Positions 49,804 to 58,791 of a stretch of DNA of 64,000 bases are shown here, in pieces. The notes below the pieces were generated by a model. The model saw only the letters and a program-made list of their open reading frames with translations, was not told the origin of the DNA and ran no database searches. Position 1 is the first letter of the stretch; each line of letters starts with the position of its first letter. The stretch is taken from assembly GCF_007273535.1 (NCBI RefSeq), contig NZ_RIBP01000001.1:1116001-1180000 (forward strand). Reading direction: 5' to 3'. The position numbers were made by a program, and so were the translations under genes. The DNA comes from Niallia circulans. Lineage in GTDB: Bacteria; Bacillota; Bacilli; Bacillales; Cytobacillaceae.

Positions 49804-51885
49804 TTATAGATAATCTGAAACAATGATATCCAAATCAAAAGGAGTAATCCCTTTATCAACAGAGAATACTAAATCTGCTTCCTCTATCTTATCAGAAAGT
49901 TCTCCTCTTGCCTCAATATGAAGCTTAAATAAATCATATAAGTTTGGTTTGACGAGTGTGGTTAACGCCTTCCCCATCAAAACCATACCCATTTGATTTT
50001 CTTCTACATTATTAGCATATTCAGGTTCAGTACGAAGTGCAATATCTGTCCAAATAACTTGATTCTCATATAAATCGAGAATCATAGGAATACAAATCAT
50101 GGAATCTGATGTAATATCCAGTTTGTTCTCAACTGTTTTTGGTTCATATATTTCCCCGGAATTAGGATCTTCTCTGCTCATCCAGCCCATAAAGCATTCT
50201 GGCAGCTGATTAAAAGCTTCCCCGCTGAAAGAATGTATAGAAAACACTACATATCTTCCGCCAAAATTTCGGACCGACTGTATGTCTAAATCAATGAACT
50301 CACTTGCGCCAGCTGGTGCTGATGTAATATCTCCGCTGTGACATGATTTATACTTAGAAGATCTTAAATGTGTATATGAAACATGTTCCAAGTATCCCCA
50401 TGATTCATCATACATAACAGCAGATAAATCGATATCTGTGCCCCATTCATTTGACCCGTCTTTCCAATATATAAAGGTTCTAATTGTATTCGTTGACTCA
50501 GCTATATCTATCTTTGAGCCCCTGACAACAGATTTTAACGACTTATTGGCAGAGCGCTGCGAAAATGGAACAATATAATTTTTGAGCGCTTCATCCAAAT
50601 AGACCTTTCCAAGCGGTTCCTTTTGCTTGTATGCTTCAATCAAGCTTTTTTCGCAGACTGAGACAGCAGCTTCGCAAACATTTGCGTCTATTGCAGGCAA
50701 GGTATAATCAATTACATACATCTTAGCAACATTGCCTTTAGGGAAAAACGACCTCTTTTCTTTGTCTTCATTTCTATGCTTGAAATGCTCTCTTACTTGC
50801 AGCAGTACTGTCGTCTCGACTTTATCAGCCACTAGCTGAAAGCTGTCTATCACAGACTGAGGTTTGAGATGCAAGCGTAGAAGCTGATCAAGCTTGCGGG
50901 CAAACTCCCCAGGTCTGCTTGATAATAACCTAATCGCCTCGTCTATTTGGTTATTTTGCAGTGCCTGTGCCACAAGCCCATTAAATGTAGGAATATCCTC
51001 ATTGTTTCTCAGCTTTGAAAATGCTTCGTTCACTTTTGTAAATTGCTTGTATTCTGCAGGATGCAGTCGCTCCCCTAATCTAATCCATCTGTTTTTATAT
51101 CGCTTCATATCCTCTTCTATGCTTCCGCAATTTTCAAGTAAAGCTAGTAATAAACGCCTTTCTTTTCTTTTAAAGCTCTTAAAGCGTGTATTTGCTGCTA
51201 AACTGATGTCTCCATCAGATAGAGAAACTGCAATCCTTAACACGTCTGTCGCCGTTTTAACATATGGAATCAGCAGTTTGTAGTTAAGGCTGTTTTCGAC
51301 TGTTAATTTTCCGAGCAATGCAACATTCTCCTTAAGAGGAATGTCTTGCGGAATTATTTGCTCTACATGTTCTGGCAAACTAGCAAACACATCTGCTAAA
51401 TCTTCCCTATCACTTTCTGATAAAGATGTTTTTGAAGAGAGAAGGTTCCGGAAAATCGTCAGAAAATCATTCATTGATCCAAGGGCAATCAGCTTTAGTT
51501 TTGTCCTGTCATACAATGGAAATCTTGTCTGCTGTTCATATTCAGGCAAAATCGTACCAAAAGAAGCGTAATGAATAAGCGCATTTATATATAATTCTGC
51601 ATCACTTGCTTTCATTACCTGTTGTGGAAAATCAGGATACATTGGCTTATAGGTCTTATCAGCACCCAATAACTCTTGCAAGCTATGGATAGTGGTTAAA
51701 TAGAATTCGTTAAGCTGGTCTGTGGAATATGTATAAAGGATATCTATGACAGGCTTTGACAGTGAATAGCCCAGTGACTCGAAATTAGCTGCGATGGTGG
51801 CTATATAATGGAGTTGCGGTGTGGGTTCCTTGCTTTTGTTAAGTATGAGTTTGGTTTTTCTTCGTAAGTAGATTTGATTAATCAT
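49804..51885 (-). CDS. Large cytosolic protein with TerD-like C-terminal part
   Basis: 693 residues without signal peptide or membrane segments. The first 400 residues are helical with repeat-like character. The C-terminal part (about 460-690) has TFIYWKDGSNEWGTDIDLSA, HSGDITSAPAGASEFIDLDI and a calcium-site-like run of acidic residues, resembling TerD-fold stress proteins. It recalls the MXAN_6230/SCO0854 family, but I see no N-terminal RING-type cysteines here. Function unknown; tellurite or stress-related roles are only suggested by the fold. It stands alone, with weakly supported start at 51885. Confidence 0.6.
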   Translation of the reverse strand: MINQIYLRRKTKLILNKSKEPTPQLHYIATIAANFESLGYSLSKPVIDILYTYSTDQLNEFYLTTIHSLQELLGADKTYKPMYPDFPQQVMKASDAELYINALIHYASFGTILPEYEQQTRFPLYDRTKLKLIALGSMNDFLTIFRNLLSSKTSLSESDREDLADVFASLPEHVEQIIPQDIPLKENVALLGKLTVENSLNYKLLIPYVKTATDVLRIAVSLSDGDISLAANTRFKSFKRKERRLLLALLENCGSIEEDMKRYKNRWIRLGERLHPAEYKQFTKVNEAFSKLRNNEDIPTFNGLVAQALQNNQIDEAIRLLSSRPGEFARKLDQLLRLHLKPQSVIDSFQLVADKVETTVLLQVREHFKHRNEDKEKRSFFPKGNVAKMYVIDYTLPAIDANVCEAAVSVCEKSLIEAYKQKEPLGKVYLDEALKNYIVPFSQRSANKSLKSVVRGSKIDIAESTNTIRTFIYWKDGSNEWGTDIDLSAVMYDESWGYLEHVSYTHLRSSKYKSCHSGDITSAPAGASEFIDLDIQSVRNFGGRYVVFSIHSFSGEAFNQLPECFMGWMSREDPNSGEIYEPKTVENKLDITSDSMICIPMILDLYENQVIWTDIALRTEPEYANNVEENQMGMVLMGKALTTLVKPNLYDLFKLHIEARGELSDKIEEADLVFSVDKGITPFDLDIIVSDYL

Positions 51886-52094
51886 TATTCACCTCTTATA
51901 AATAAATACCTTTCTAGTTATAACATTGTTTAGGAGGAAAATAAAATAATAACTTACAGTTTTATTATAATTTGGGAATTTTATAGTTTATATATATAAT
52001 GAGGCAGGCTTTTCAAAGGTTTAGCTTAGAATGGCAAATTTCAAGGGAACAATCAGTATCCCCCTTATTTATTTTATTAATACAGTATTCAATA

Positions 52095-53015
52095 TTAAAA
52101 TTCCTCTTCATCCTCAATAGGAGTGATATCAAAAAGATAATCTGTGAATTCAGTTCCTTCCCAGCCTTCTTGAACGATATTACCTTGTTCATCTGTCTCC
52201 TCGCTCATCTTCTTCAGAGCATTTGTGGAAATATAATAAGCTTCAACTGGCAACTGTTTTTCATCTAATTTCTTTATTTCTCCATTTGAAATGACATGTG
52301 GTTCATTTTCGGTAAAGCCATATTGTGATCTTTCTCCGAAACCGAATAATTTATATGAAGAAAACTTACCTTTGGCAATTGTAATATCTTGAATATCAAG
52401 CAAATCCAAATTTCCGAAATAATACTTTGTATCAACTAGAAACACAAATTGGCTCCATGCTTCATGATGACTTTTAGATATTTCGTATTCTTTCTTATCT
52501 GTAGAGTATTGAATTCTATAATAATTATACTCATTGTCTGCTTCCCCAATCATCTCCCAGCTTAAGTCTGTTATTTTGCCAGATTGGGTATAGTTCATCC
52601 TAAAATTATCGAGCTTTATATTACTCTCTTCTAGTTTTAATTCCTTCGTAACCAATTCATTCTCGTTAGCAAAATCAATTGTATACGCCGATTCTAATTC
52701 ATGCTCAATTGTTATCGTACGGCTTTCCCACATATCCACAGTAATTGGTGTAATCCATTGAACAATGATAAATATGATGAAACCAAAGATGGCTGCTTGT
52801 CGTTTAATATCTGCATTTACCTTAGGCCGGAAAAACAGTAAATAGATAATTAAACCAAGCGGCAAGGCAATTCCATTAAATTTAAATGCAAATACACCTA
52901 AAATATAATAACCAATTATTTTTAATGGAAATTTTGCTTCTGTATCACGCTTTTTCTTGATTAAATACACTAACCCTCCAACAACTAACACGATGTAAAC
53001 GATAGATGCAATCAC
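52095..53015 (-). CDS. Membrane protein of unknown function
   Basis: 306 residues. Three hydrophobic segments near the N-terminus (about 2-17, 30-60, 72-92) are followed by an acidic, mostly beta-rich hydrophilic domain of about 200 residues that is probably extracytoplasmic. I do not recognise a family. The GTG at 53015, with AGGGGGA upstream, is preferred; an in-frame ATG at 53096 would add a charged leader without a ribosome site. The C-terminus is very acidic (PIEDEEEF). Single gene with no informative neighbours. Confidence 0.6.
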   Translation of the reverse strand: MIASIVYIVLVVGGLVYLIKKKRDTEAKFPLKIIGYYILGVFAFKFNGIALPLGLIIYLLFFRPKVNADIKRQAAIFGFIIFIIVQWITPITVDMWESRTITIEHELESAYTIDFANENELVTKELKLEESNIKLDNFRMNYTQSGKITDLSWEMIGEADNEYNYYRIQYSTDKKEYEISKSHHEAWSQFVFLVDTKYYFGNLDLLDIQDITIAKGKFSSYKLFGFGERSQYGFTENEPHVISNGEIKKLDEKQLPVEAYYISTNALKKMSEETDEQGNIVQEGWEGTEFTDYLFDITPIEDEEEF

Positions 53016-53135
53016 GCATGAGTCCCCCTGACTGGAGAATTTTTTGGATTTCTCCAGGTTTTTCTCTGTATTATAATACCAATATAAGTATAACATGGTA
53101 ATTATGATTAATTTATAATTTTTCTTGTGTATCCT

Positions 53136-53178
53136 AATATAAGGAAGACCTCCATTTAGATGAAGGTCTTCCTTATAT
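53136..53178. terminator. Terminator after the racemase-like gene
   Basis: AATATAAGGAAGACCT, a ten-to-twelve-base loop, then AGGTCTTCCTTATATT: a 16-bp perfect stem. It directly follows the racemase-like gene stop on the minus strand. Confidence 0.8.
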
Positions 53179-53853
53179 TTAACGATAAAATGATTCTAGC
53201 TCACTGACAATCTTATTAGAGCTTATTTCTGGACTAGTCAATATCGGAATTTCAACATCCTTCAAAGCAGTCTTTGCTCTTGCCATCGAAAGCTGAGCCA
53301 ATATAATGACATCGACTTGATTGTTGAGCAGTTTATTGACACTGCTTGCAATATAACTGTCATGTGTTTCGTAGTCTTTTTTACTTAGAGCAGTAAAAGC
53401 CTCTGTATTAACTTCAACAAGCACCTCTACTTCTTTTCCTAAAGCTTCTGCCTTTTCAAGTACGGCTTTTTCTGTAGTTGGACCTGCAGTTGCTACTGTG
53501 GCGACGACACCTATTTTCCTTCCGAGCTTAACGGCTTGTTCAATCATCGCATCATCTACATTTTCAATTGGAAGCTGTGGAAATCTTTTGCGCATTTCTG
53601 TAATTGTTGGACTGTAGGCAGAGCAGGATAGAAGTATTCCATCCACCTCTGTCTCCACCGCTCTCCCTAGTAAACTCGCAAAGCGTTCTACTAATGCTGG
53701 GGTAATTTCTCCTTCTTTGTCTAATGCTTTGAGCAGTCCCTCATCCATGAAATTAAACGTTTCAATTTCAGGGAAATTCTTTGCGAAAGCCTCCAATAAT
53801 GGGTTAACTGCGTTCAGTGTAGCATGAATTAAACCGACCTTATATTTTTTCAT
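53179..53853 (-). CDS. Asp/Glu/hydantoin racemase-family protein
   Basis: A 224-residue protein of the two-cysteine racemase superfamily. The first cysteine is in GILLSCSAYSP; the second half of the site reads ILAQLSMARA, where racemases usually have the other cysteine. A true two-base racemase is therefore doubtful; decarboxylase or isomerase relatives also have one cysteine. ATG 53853 (GGAG eight bases upstream) is preferred over GTG 53862. It is 21 bp after the LysR gene and belongs to the acid-sugar locus by position. Confidence 0.8.
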   Translation of the reverse strand: MKKYKVGLIHATLNAVNPLLEAFAKNFPEIETFNFMDEGLLKALDKEGEITPALVERFASLLGRAVETEVDGILLSCSAYSPTITEMRKRFPQLPIENVDDAMIEQAVKLGRKIGVVATVATAGPTTEKAVLEKAEALGKEVEVLVEVNTEAFTALSKKDYETHDSYIASSVNKLLNNQVDVIILAQLSMARAKTALKDVEIPILTSPEISSNKIVSELESFYR

Positions 53854-53874
53854 GTTCCACACTCCATCCTTTTT

Positions 53875-54756
53875 TTAAACCTGCTTCGATATCATATCTT
53901 GAAAGTTTATTTCGTCCATAAACTCAATAAATGTTTTTACTAATTTTAAATTATAGTCATCTTGGTTATAGAACATCCAAGTATGTCTGGTGATTGGGTT
54001 ATTATCCTTGTCATTTAATGGTAGCTGATATAAATTACCTGTGTTTTTAATAACTAGGCTAGGCATAATTGCGTATCCTAAATCATGTGCTACCATTTCA
54101 CGGCAAGTGTCTGTCTTATCTACTTTAATACCTACCTTCGGGGGTACAGAAAAGTTCTCTGACCACCATGTATCGATCATATCTTGTAGCTTAACATCAC
54201 AAATATAATCAATACGCGGTAATGTTGGCAGGTCTTCTAAATCAACCTTACTATGCGCTACTAGCGATAAGTTCTCTTCTAATAATAATCTTTTACCGCC
54301 AATCCACTTATAATCACCTCGTACAAAGCCAATATGGATTTCGTGATTGTACACTTGATTAAAAATTTGGCTGCTCCATTTGCTTGTTAAGCTGAAATTG
54401 ACCTTTGGATGTCTTGATTTAAACTCCTTAAGAACAGGGGGGATTTTTCTTGTTATAAAACTAGACACACCCAACCGTAATGTACCGGAAATCTCGTCAT
54501 CCATATTAGCTAAATGATCCTGTACTTCTATATCTCTTTTTATCATTTCATCTGCATAGTTTACGAGGTATTCTCCTTGAGGAGTGAACTGAATTCCCTT
54601 TTTACTGCGATGAACAATTGTCACCTTATATTCTGCTTCAATTTGCTGAATTCTTTTTGTAAGTGCTGGCTGTGACATGAACAGACTTTCTGCAACTTTT
54701 GTTATATTTTTTTCCTTGTATAACTTCTGCAATATCTGCCAATCTCGTTTGTCCAT
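53875..54756 (-). CDS. LysR-family transcriptional regulator
   Basis: A 293-residue LysR. The helix-turn-helix is WQILQKLYKEKNITKVAES followed by SQPALTKRIQQIE; the effector domain begins near residue 90 (SGTLRLGVSSFI). It lies between the DUF1537 kinase gene and the racemase-like gene on the same strand. It is the best candidate to bind the repeated element found at 58003, 58071 and 62172. Its own upstream region carries a partial match (ATCATAACTTCTAG near 54770). Confidence 0.92.
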   Translation of the reverse strand: MDKRDWQILQKLYKEKNITKVAESLFMSQPALTKRIQQIEAEYKVTIVHRSKKGIQFTPQGEYLVNYADEMIKRDIEVQDHLANMDDEISGTLRLGVSSFITRKIPPVLKEFKSRHPKVNFSLTSKWSSQIFNQVYNHEIHIGFVRGDYKWIGGKRLLLEENLSLVAHSKVDLEDLPTLPRIDYICDVKLQDMIDTWWSENFSVPPKVGIKVDKTDTCREMVAHDLGYAIMPSLVIKNTGNLYQLPLNDKDNNPITRHTWMFYNQDDYNLKLVKTFIEFMDEINFQDMISKQV

Positions 54757-54824
54757 GTTTTACCTCCTGAAATCATAACTTCTAGTTAAATTATATAGAA
54801 CGTTAATCGATTTAGAAAGCGCAC

Positions 54825-56102
54825 TTACAAGGAAGTTAGTTCCTTCAGGTGTGTAACCGCTTTAACAAGAAAGTCGGTTTTACCGAAACTTCCTGATTTA
54901 AGAACAATTAACATTTCCTTATCAATTACTAATCCAGAAGGCACACCTGTATCAATTTCCTTCACAATATAATTCCCTTTAATTTCTAAATGCCTGCATA
55001 CAGTGCCAGAAGTGTCTCCGCCCGCAACGACAATTCTTTTTAAACCTAAAGAGTCAGTCAGTCTTTTAGCAACAGCGGCTAAAAAGCTGGAGATTTTTTT
55101 ACTGATAATTAGTTCACTTAAGCCCTTTAGTTTTCCTATTTCCTTGGTTTCCTTCACAATGCTTGGATTATTTTCCGCCATAATTAACACATCTTTTCCG
55201 TCTTTAAACAGCAATTTTGCTTCATGATACACTTTTTCCAGTTCTTCTTGATAAGTGCTGTCTAAGATTTTTCTTGAATCAACAACAATAGCTGAAACGC
55301 CAGAGTCTATTAATTCCTTCGTCTGCTCCTTTGTTTGCGGAGTTAAGCTTCCAGATATTATTAATACTCCATTTTCATCCTTTATTGAGACAGTACTAGC
55401 TAAATGAGGAAATTCTGATTTCGGCAGTGCTTTAGGCAATTCCTCTCCTAAGGCAGAGCTTCCAGCGAGTACTTTATATCCTGCTGCAGCTTGGGCGATA
55501 ATGTGGAGATCCTCTTGTGTTTCCCCATCAATGAGTACGTACTGATAATCGTTTTTTGCCTTTTCAATCGCCGTTTTTAATTCTTCGGGACCTTTTCTGA
55601 CTACATCTAAATAAATAGAAGTCACTTTTCTTCTCGTTTGTTTTTTCAAGATGGATTCTAAGTTTGACTCTATCGTGGGATGAACAGGATCATGGAGGAA
55701 CTCTGAATCTTCTAGTCTATTCCCATTAACCTTGTGAATCCCATTTACGGTAGTTCGGCCGTTTTGTGGAAAGGATAGTGAAATAATCGCAAAATCTTCT
55801 TCCAATTCATCGAGCATGGCGTCAAATTCTACCCCAATATTCCCTCTAAACACGGAGCATGTTTTATTGTAGTACATCGAACAATTTGCATTCTGTAAAA
55901 TCTTAGTTGCTTTACAAACCTTATCATAAGCAGTTTTTGGACTGTCTAAGCGACTGTCTGTATCAATTATAACTACATCTGCATCTTTGACTATTTCCAT
56001 ATTTTCTTCAAAGGTAAGCACCTTTACCTTATAACCGCTTTTTGAAAACATAATGCCAATATCATTTGCGCCAGTTGTATCATCTGCTACAACACCAATC
56101 AT
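54825..56102 (-). CDS. Four-carbon acid sugar kinase (DUF1537)
   Basis: A 425-residue DUF1537 kinase. The N-terminal substrate domain starts with IGVVADDTTGANDIG; the C-terminal nucleotide domain has VAGGDTSGTVCRHL and the late SGSFG. Family members phosphorylate D-threonate, L-threonate, erythronate or related acids (DtnK, OtnK and so on). It is 12 bp after a class II aldolase gene, the usual OtnC-type partner that cleaves the phosphorylated product. The usual threonate dehydrogenase (LtnD type) is absent; isopropylmalate-type dehydrogenases are next door. Confidence 0.92.
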   Translation of the reverse strand: MIGVVADDTTGANDIGIMFSKSGYKVKVLTFEENMEIVKDADVVIIDTDSRLDSPKTAYDKVCKATKILQNANCSMYYNKTCSVFRGNIGVEFDAMLDELEEDFAIISLSFPQNGRTTVNGIHKVNGNRLEDSEFLHDPVHPTIESNLESILKKQTRRKVTSIYLDVVRKGPEELKTAIEKAKNDYQYVLIDGETQEDLHIIAQAAAGYKVLAGSSALGEELPKALPKSEFPHLASTVSIKDENGVLIISGSLTPQTKEQTKELIDSGVSAIVVDSRKILDSTYQEELEKVYHEAKLLFKDGKDVLIMAENNPSIVKETKEIGKLKGLSELIISKKISSFLAAVAKRLTDSLGLKRIVVAGGDTSGTVCRHLEIKGNYIVKEIDTGVPSGLVIDKEMLIVLKSGSFGKTDFLVKAVTHLKELTSL

Positions 56103-56114
56103 CGTAATGCCTCC

Positions 56115-56756
56115 TTATCGTTTAATCCTTGGCTTATAAAGGGACTCTTCCAAAAACTCTGTCACTTTAAAGCTTGGCAGTGAATGTAATTCAACCCCAC
56201 TGGATTTCGCTGTTAACATCATTCTGCACGTCATTTCTAATGTTTCTATTCTCATTAAAGCTTCAGAAATGGAGGAATCCATTACTACTACACCATGATT
56301 GCGCATCATGATGACATCCGATTTCTTTGCCTCTTCCGCTATCGCTTCTCCTAGCTCTCTTGTTCCTGGATGAAAATAATCTACATAGCCGATATTTTCC
56401 AGGTAATAAAAGTTTTCTATAAACAGGTTTGCCAGTATTGGTTCTTTACTGCATGCAAAGAGCGTTGTATAGAATGGCGATGAATGGATAACCGCTTGTA
56501 CATCTGGCCTTGTTTTATAAATCCCTGTATGCATTGGCGTTTCTTTCGAGGCTTTTCGTTCACTTAAATTTTGTTCATTCTGAAGGTCAAATAGAACAAA
56601 ATCTTCGTCTTTCAAATCCCCCATAAAGGTTCCTGAAGCGGTTATCAGCATTGTATTTTCATCGACTCTGCTGCTGATATTGCCTGATGTTCCCCATGCC
56701 AAATTATTATGGAGCATATATTTGCCACATGCTATCAGCTCATTGCTACTATTCAT
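56115..56756 (-). CDS. Class II aldolase/adducin family protein
   Basis: 213 residues of the fuculose-phosphate aldolase/ribulose-phosphate epimerase fold. The phosphate loop is GTSGNISSR (22-30), the catalytic-acid candidate is Glu73 in KETPMH, and metal-ligand candidates are His91 in VIHSSP and His154 in MRNHGV. The usual HxH pair is HSS here (Ser93), so one zinc ligand is changed. With the DUF1537 kinase it should give dihydroxyacetone phosphate or a similar triose after decarboxylation. The ribosome site is GGAGG. Confidence 0.88.
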   Translation of the reverse strand: MNSSNELIACGKYMLHNNLAWGTSGNISSRVDENTMLITASGTFMGDLKDEDFVLFDLQNEQNLSERKASKETPMHTGIYKTRPDVQAVIHSSPFYTTLFACSKEPILANLFIENFYYLENIGYVDYFHPGTRELGEAIAEEAKKSDVIMMRNHGVVVMDSSISEALMRIETLEMTCRMMLTAKSSGVELHSLPSFKVTEFLEESLYKPRIKR

Positions 56757-56775
56757 GAATTCATCCTCCTATAGA

Positions 56776-56805
56776 AAAAACCAAACAGATACCCGTTTGG
56801 TTTTT
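56776..56805 (-). terminator. Terminator between dehydrogenase and aldolase genes
   Basis: AAAAACCAAAC-agataccc-GTTTGGTTTTT. On the minus strand it ends the dehydrogenase transcript with a T tract; read-through would be needed to reach the aldolase and kinase genes. Confidence 0.82.
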
Positions 56806-56812
56806 ATTTTAT

Positions 56813-57892
56813 TTATGCTTGCATTCTTGTGATAACAGCTTCTGTAAATTCTGTCGTAGATGCCATTCCGCCAAGGTCACGGGTAGTTGGTCCTTCGGCG
56901 ATTGTTTGTAAGACAGCATTTTCGATTACTTCGGCAATGTCATTTAAATGATGATCATCGTGATGGTTTGCCAGCCACTGTAGGAGCATCACTGTTGAAA
57001 GCAGCATACTTGTTGGGTTTGCAACATTCTGACCGGCAATGTCCGGTGCTGAACCGTGTGCTGCCTGTGCCATTGCTTGCTCACCATTTGTATTGAGTGA
57101 TGCTGACAAACCAAGACTTCCAACAAGTTCACCAGCAAGATCTGATAGGATGTCACCAAATAGATTAGTAGTTACGATGACATCAAACTCTTCTGCTCTT
57201 CTTACTAAGTGTGCTGTCATTGCATCAATATGAAAATCATTCACTTCTACTTCTGGATAATACTTTTCGCCAACCTCGTAGCAAACATCACGGAATAATT
57301 CATAGGCAAACTTGATTACATTGGCTTTGTGAACGATTGTTACTTTTTTTCGTCTTGTCATTGCCAGCTTAAATGCTTCATGGGCAATTCTTTCTGTTGC
57401 TTGTCTTGTAAATACGCCTGTTACTAATGCAACATCCTTATTTACCATGTATTCTCCTGTCCCTTTATACATATTTCTATCAGACAGGAAGCCCTCCGTA
57501 TTTTCTCTAAAAACAACAAGATCTGCATTTCCTACTAAACTAGTAGTCCCAGGCAAGGCACGGCTTGGACGTACATTAGAATATAAATCAAAATGATGTC
57601 TAAGTTCACCACTTGGATTGCGCTTTGAGATTCTGTGCTCATCAGGGTAAGCTGCTGAATCATGTGGAGCCATCAGCCAGCCATTCGTATCCTCCAGCTC
57701 TTTTTTTGTTATTTCTGGAACAGGGTCATTATATTTTTTAATACCTTCCCAGCCCATAGGCAGCTCTTTATATTCAAAAGTCGTACCATTATTCGCTTGT
57801 ACAGTGGCAGCCTTCAATACTTCTACAGACGCTTTCACAATTTCAGGACCAATTCCGTCTCCATAAAGAACACCTAATTTATAATTTGCCAT
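56813..57892 (-). CDS. Isocitrate/isopropylmalate-type dehydrogenase, copy 1
   Basis: A 359-residue beta-decarboxylating dehydrogenase. GDGIGPEIV opens the protein; [41 protein letters not shown] and [11 protein letters not shown] follow in the family order. Members act on malate-backbone acids (isocitrate, isopropylmalate, tartrate, D-malate). An acidic residue instead of an NADP-type pocket is not resolvable by eye. No leu genes are near, so a catabolic role is likely. It is clearly paralogous to the enzyme at 60986-62065. A 20-bp element shared with that gene's promoter lies about 111 bp upstream. Confidence 0.9.
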   Translation of the reverse strand: MANYKLGVLYGDGIGPEIVKASVEVLKAATVQANNGTTFEYKELPMGWEGIKKYNDPVPEITKKELEDTNGWLMAPHDSAAYPDEHRISKRNPSGELRHHFDLYSNVRPSRALPGTTSLVGNADLVVFRENTEGFLSDRNMYKGTGEYMVNKDVALVTGVFTRQATERIAHEAFKLAMTRRKKVTIVHKANVIKFAYELFRDVCYEVGEKYYPEVEVNDFHIDAMTAHLVRRAEEFDVIVTTNLFGDILSDLAGELVGSLGLSASLNTNGEQAMAQAAHGSAPDIAGQNVANPTSMLLSTVMLLQWLANHHDDHHLNDIAEVIENAVLQTIAEGPTTRDLGGMASTTEFTEAVITRMQA

Positions 57893-58002
57893 CAGATAAC
57901 CACCTTTATTGTTGTATGAATTAACTGGTTAATACTTACTTTCTACATTTATTCTATTACATTTAAACCATAATAAAAAATATACGTTTTTTATCAAAAA
58001 TC

Positions 58003-58022
58003 ATAAAAAAAAGTTATGGATA
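58003..58022 (-). promoter_or_regulatory. Shared 20-bp element, copy 1
   Basis: On the minus strand it reads TATCCATAACTTTTTTTTAT, identical at 19 of 20 positions to 62172-62191. It lies between the divergent dehydrogenase 1 and EIIA genes and is probably a LysR-type site. Confidence 0.55.
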
Positions 58023-58070
58023 CAAAGGGTTATTACCTCTATTTTAGGAGAGATTCTTTTCATAACTTTT

Positions 58071-58086
58071 CATTATCGCTGTTCAT
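58071..58086 (+). promoter_or_regulatory. Opposed partial copy of the shared element
   Basis: CATAACTTTTCATTAT matches the last 16 bases of the 20-bp element at 14 positions. With 58003-58022 it forms a spaced inverted pair. Confidence 0.4.
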
Positions 58087-58249
58087 TCTTAATTAGAATA
58101 ATGCATGAAACTGTTGGTATCACTAGGTTTCAAGGTTTGTATATTGTTGTTCTTCTAGAAAGGAATTGACGAACAGTTTGCCACTCGTTACATTTACTTT
58201 TAAAGGGAACAGGAGATTTAGTATCTCTTGTATGAAAGGAGATTAAATA

Positions 58250-58744
58250 ATGTTTAAAAATAGTCATCAGAAGAAAACAGAAGCAAATTCTATTTTTACT
58301 CCTGCAGATGGAAAGTTTGTCTCTTTAGAAACTGTACCAGATCCAATTTTCAGTAATAAGCTTGTTGGTGAAGGCTTCGCCGTCCATCCTTCCAATGGTA
58401 AAATTGTTTCACCCGTTTCTGGTGAGATTACCCATATTTCTCATACGAACCATGTTATGACAGTAAGAAATTCAGAGGATATAGATGTTTTGATCCACAT
58501 CGGTCTTGAAACCGCTTCCTTAAAGGGTGATTACTTTAAAGCTTTAGTCACACTTGGTGAATCGGTGAAAATGGGCGATGCTCTCCTTGAATTTGATCTG
58601 AATTATTTAAATGAAAATGCTTATAGTCCGCTAATATTAGTAATTTTGCCGAATATCAAAAATAAGAACTATTCGCTTATATGGCAGGATGCTGATACTT
58701 TAGCTGCTGGCGAGACAAAAATTGTTTCTGTTGTGGAAAGATAG
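58250..58744 (+). CDS. Free-standing PTS glucose-type EIIA protein
   Basis: A 164-residue EIIA-Glc/Crr-type domain. The phospho-acceptor is His83 in VLIHIGLETASLKGD, and its partner His68 is in HTNHVMTV. FTPADGKFVSLETVPDPIFS is the usual start of the fold. No EIIB or EIIC is attached or adjacent, so it either serves a PTS permease elsewhere or has a regulatory task. It is divergent from dehydrogenase 1 and shares that control region. AAAGGAG lies before ATG. Confidence 0.92.
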   Translation: MFKNSHQKKTEANSIFTPADGKFVSLETVPDPIFSNKLVGEGFAVHPSNGKIVSPVSGEITHISHTNHVMTVRNSEDIDVLIHIGLETASLKGDYFKALVTLGESVKMGDALLEFDLNYLNENAYSPLILVILPNIKNKNYSLIWQDADTLAAGETKIVSVVER

Positions 58745-58747
58745 TTA

Positions 58748-58789
58748 AAAAAAGAAGGTGCCGATTTGAAATTCGGCACCTTCTTTTTT
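58748..58789. terminator. Bidirectional intrinsic terminator
   Basis: AAAAGAAGGTGCCGA, loop tttgaaat, TCGGCACCTTCTTTTTT. It lies between the convergent EIIA (+) and TerC (-) genes. Confidence 0.94.
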
Positions 58790-58791
58790 CA

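Larger units (their letters stand above)
57893..58249. other. Divergent promoter region of dehydrogenase 1 and EIIA genes
   Basis: A 357-bp AT-rich gap. It holds the shared element at 58003-58022 and an opposed copy at 58071-58086, so that AAAGTTATG and CATAACTTT face each other. AAAGGAG before 58250 is the EIIA ribosome site. No gene is seen. Confidence 0.6.
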
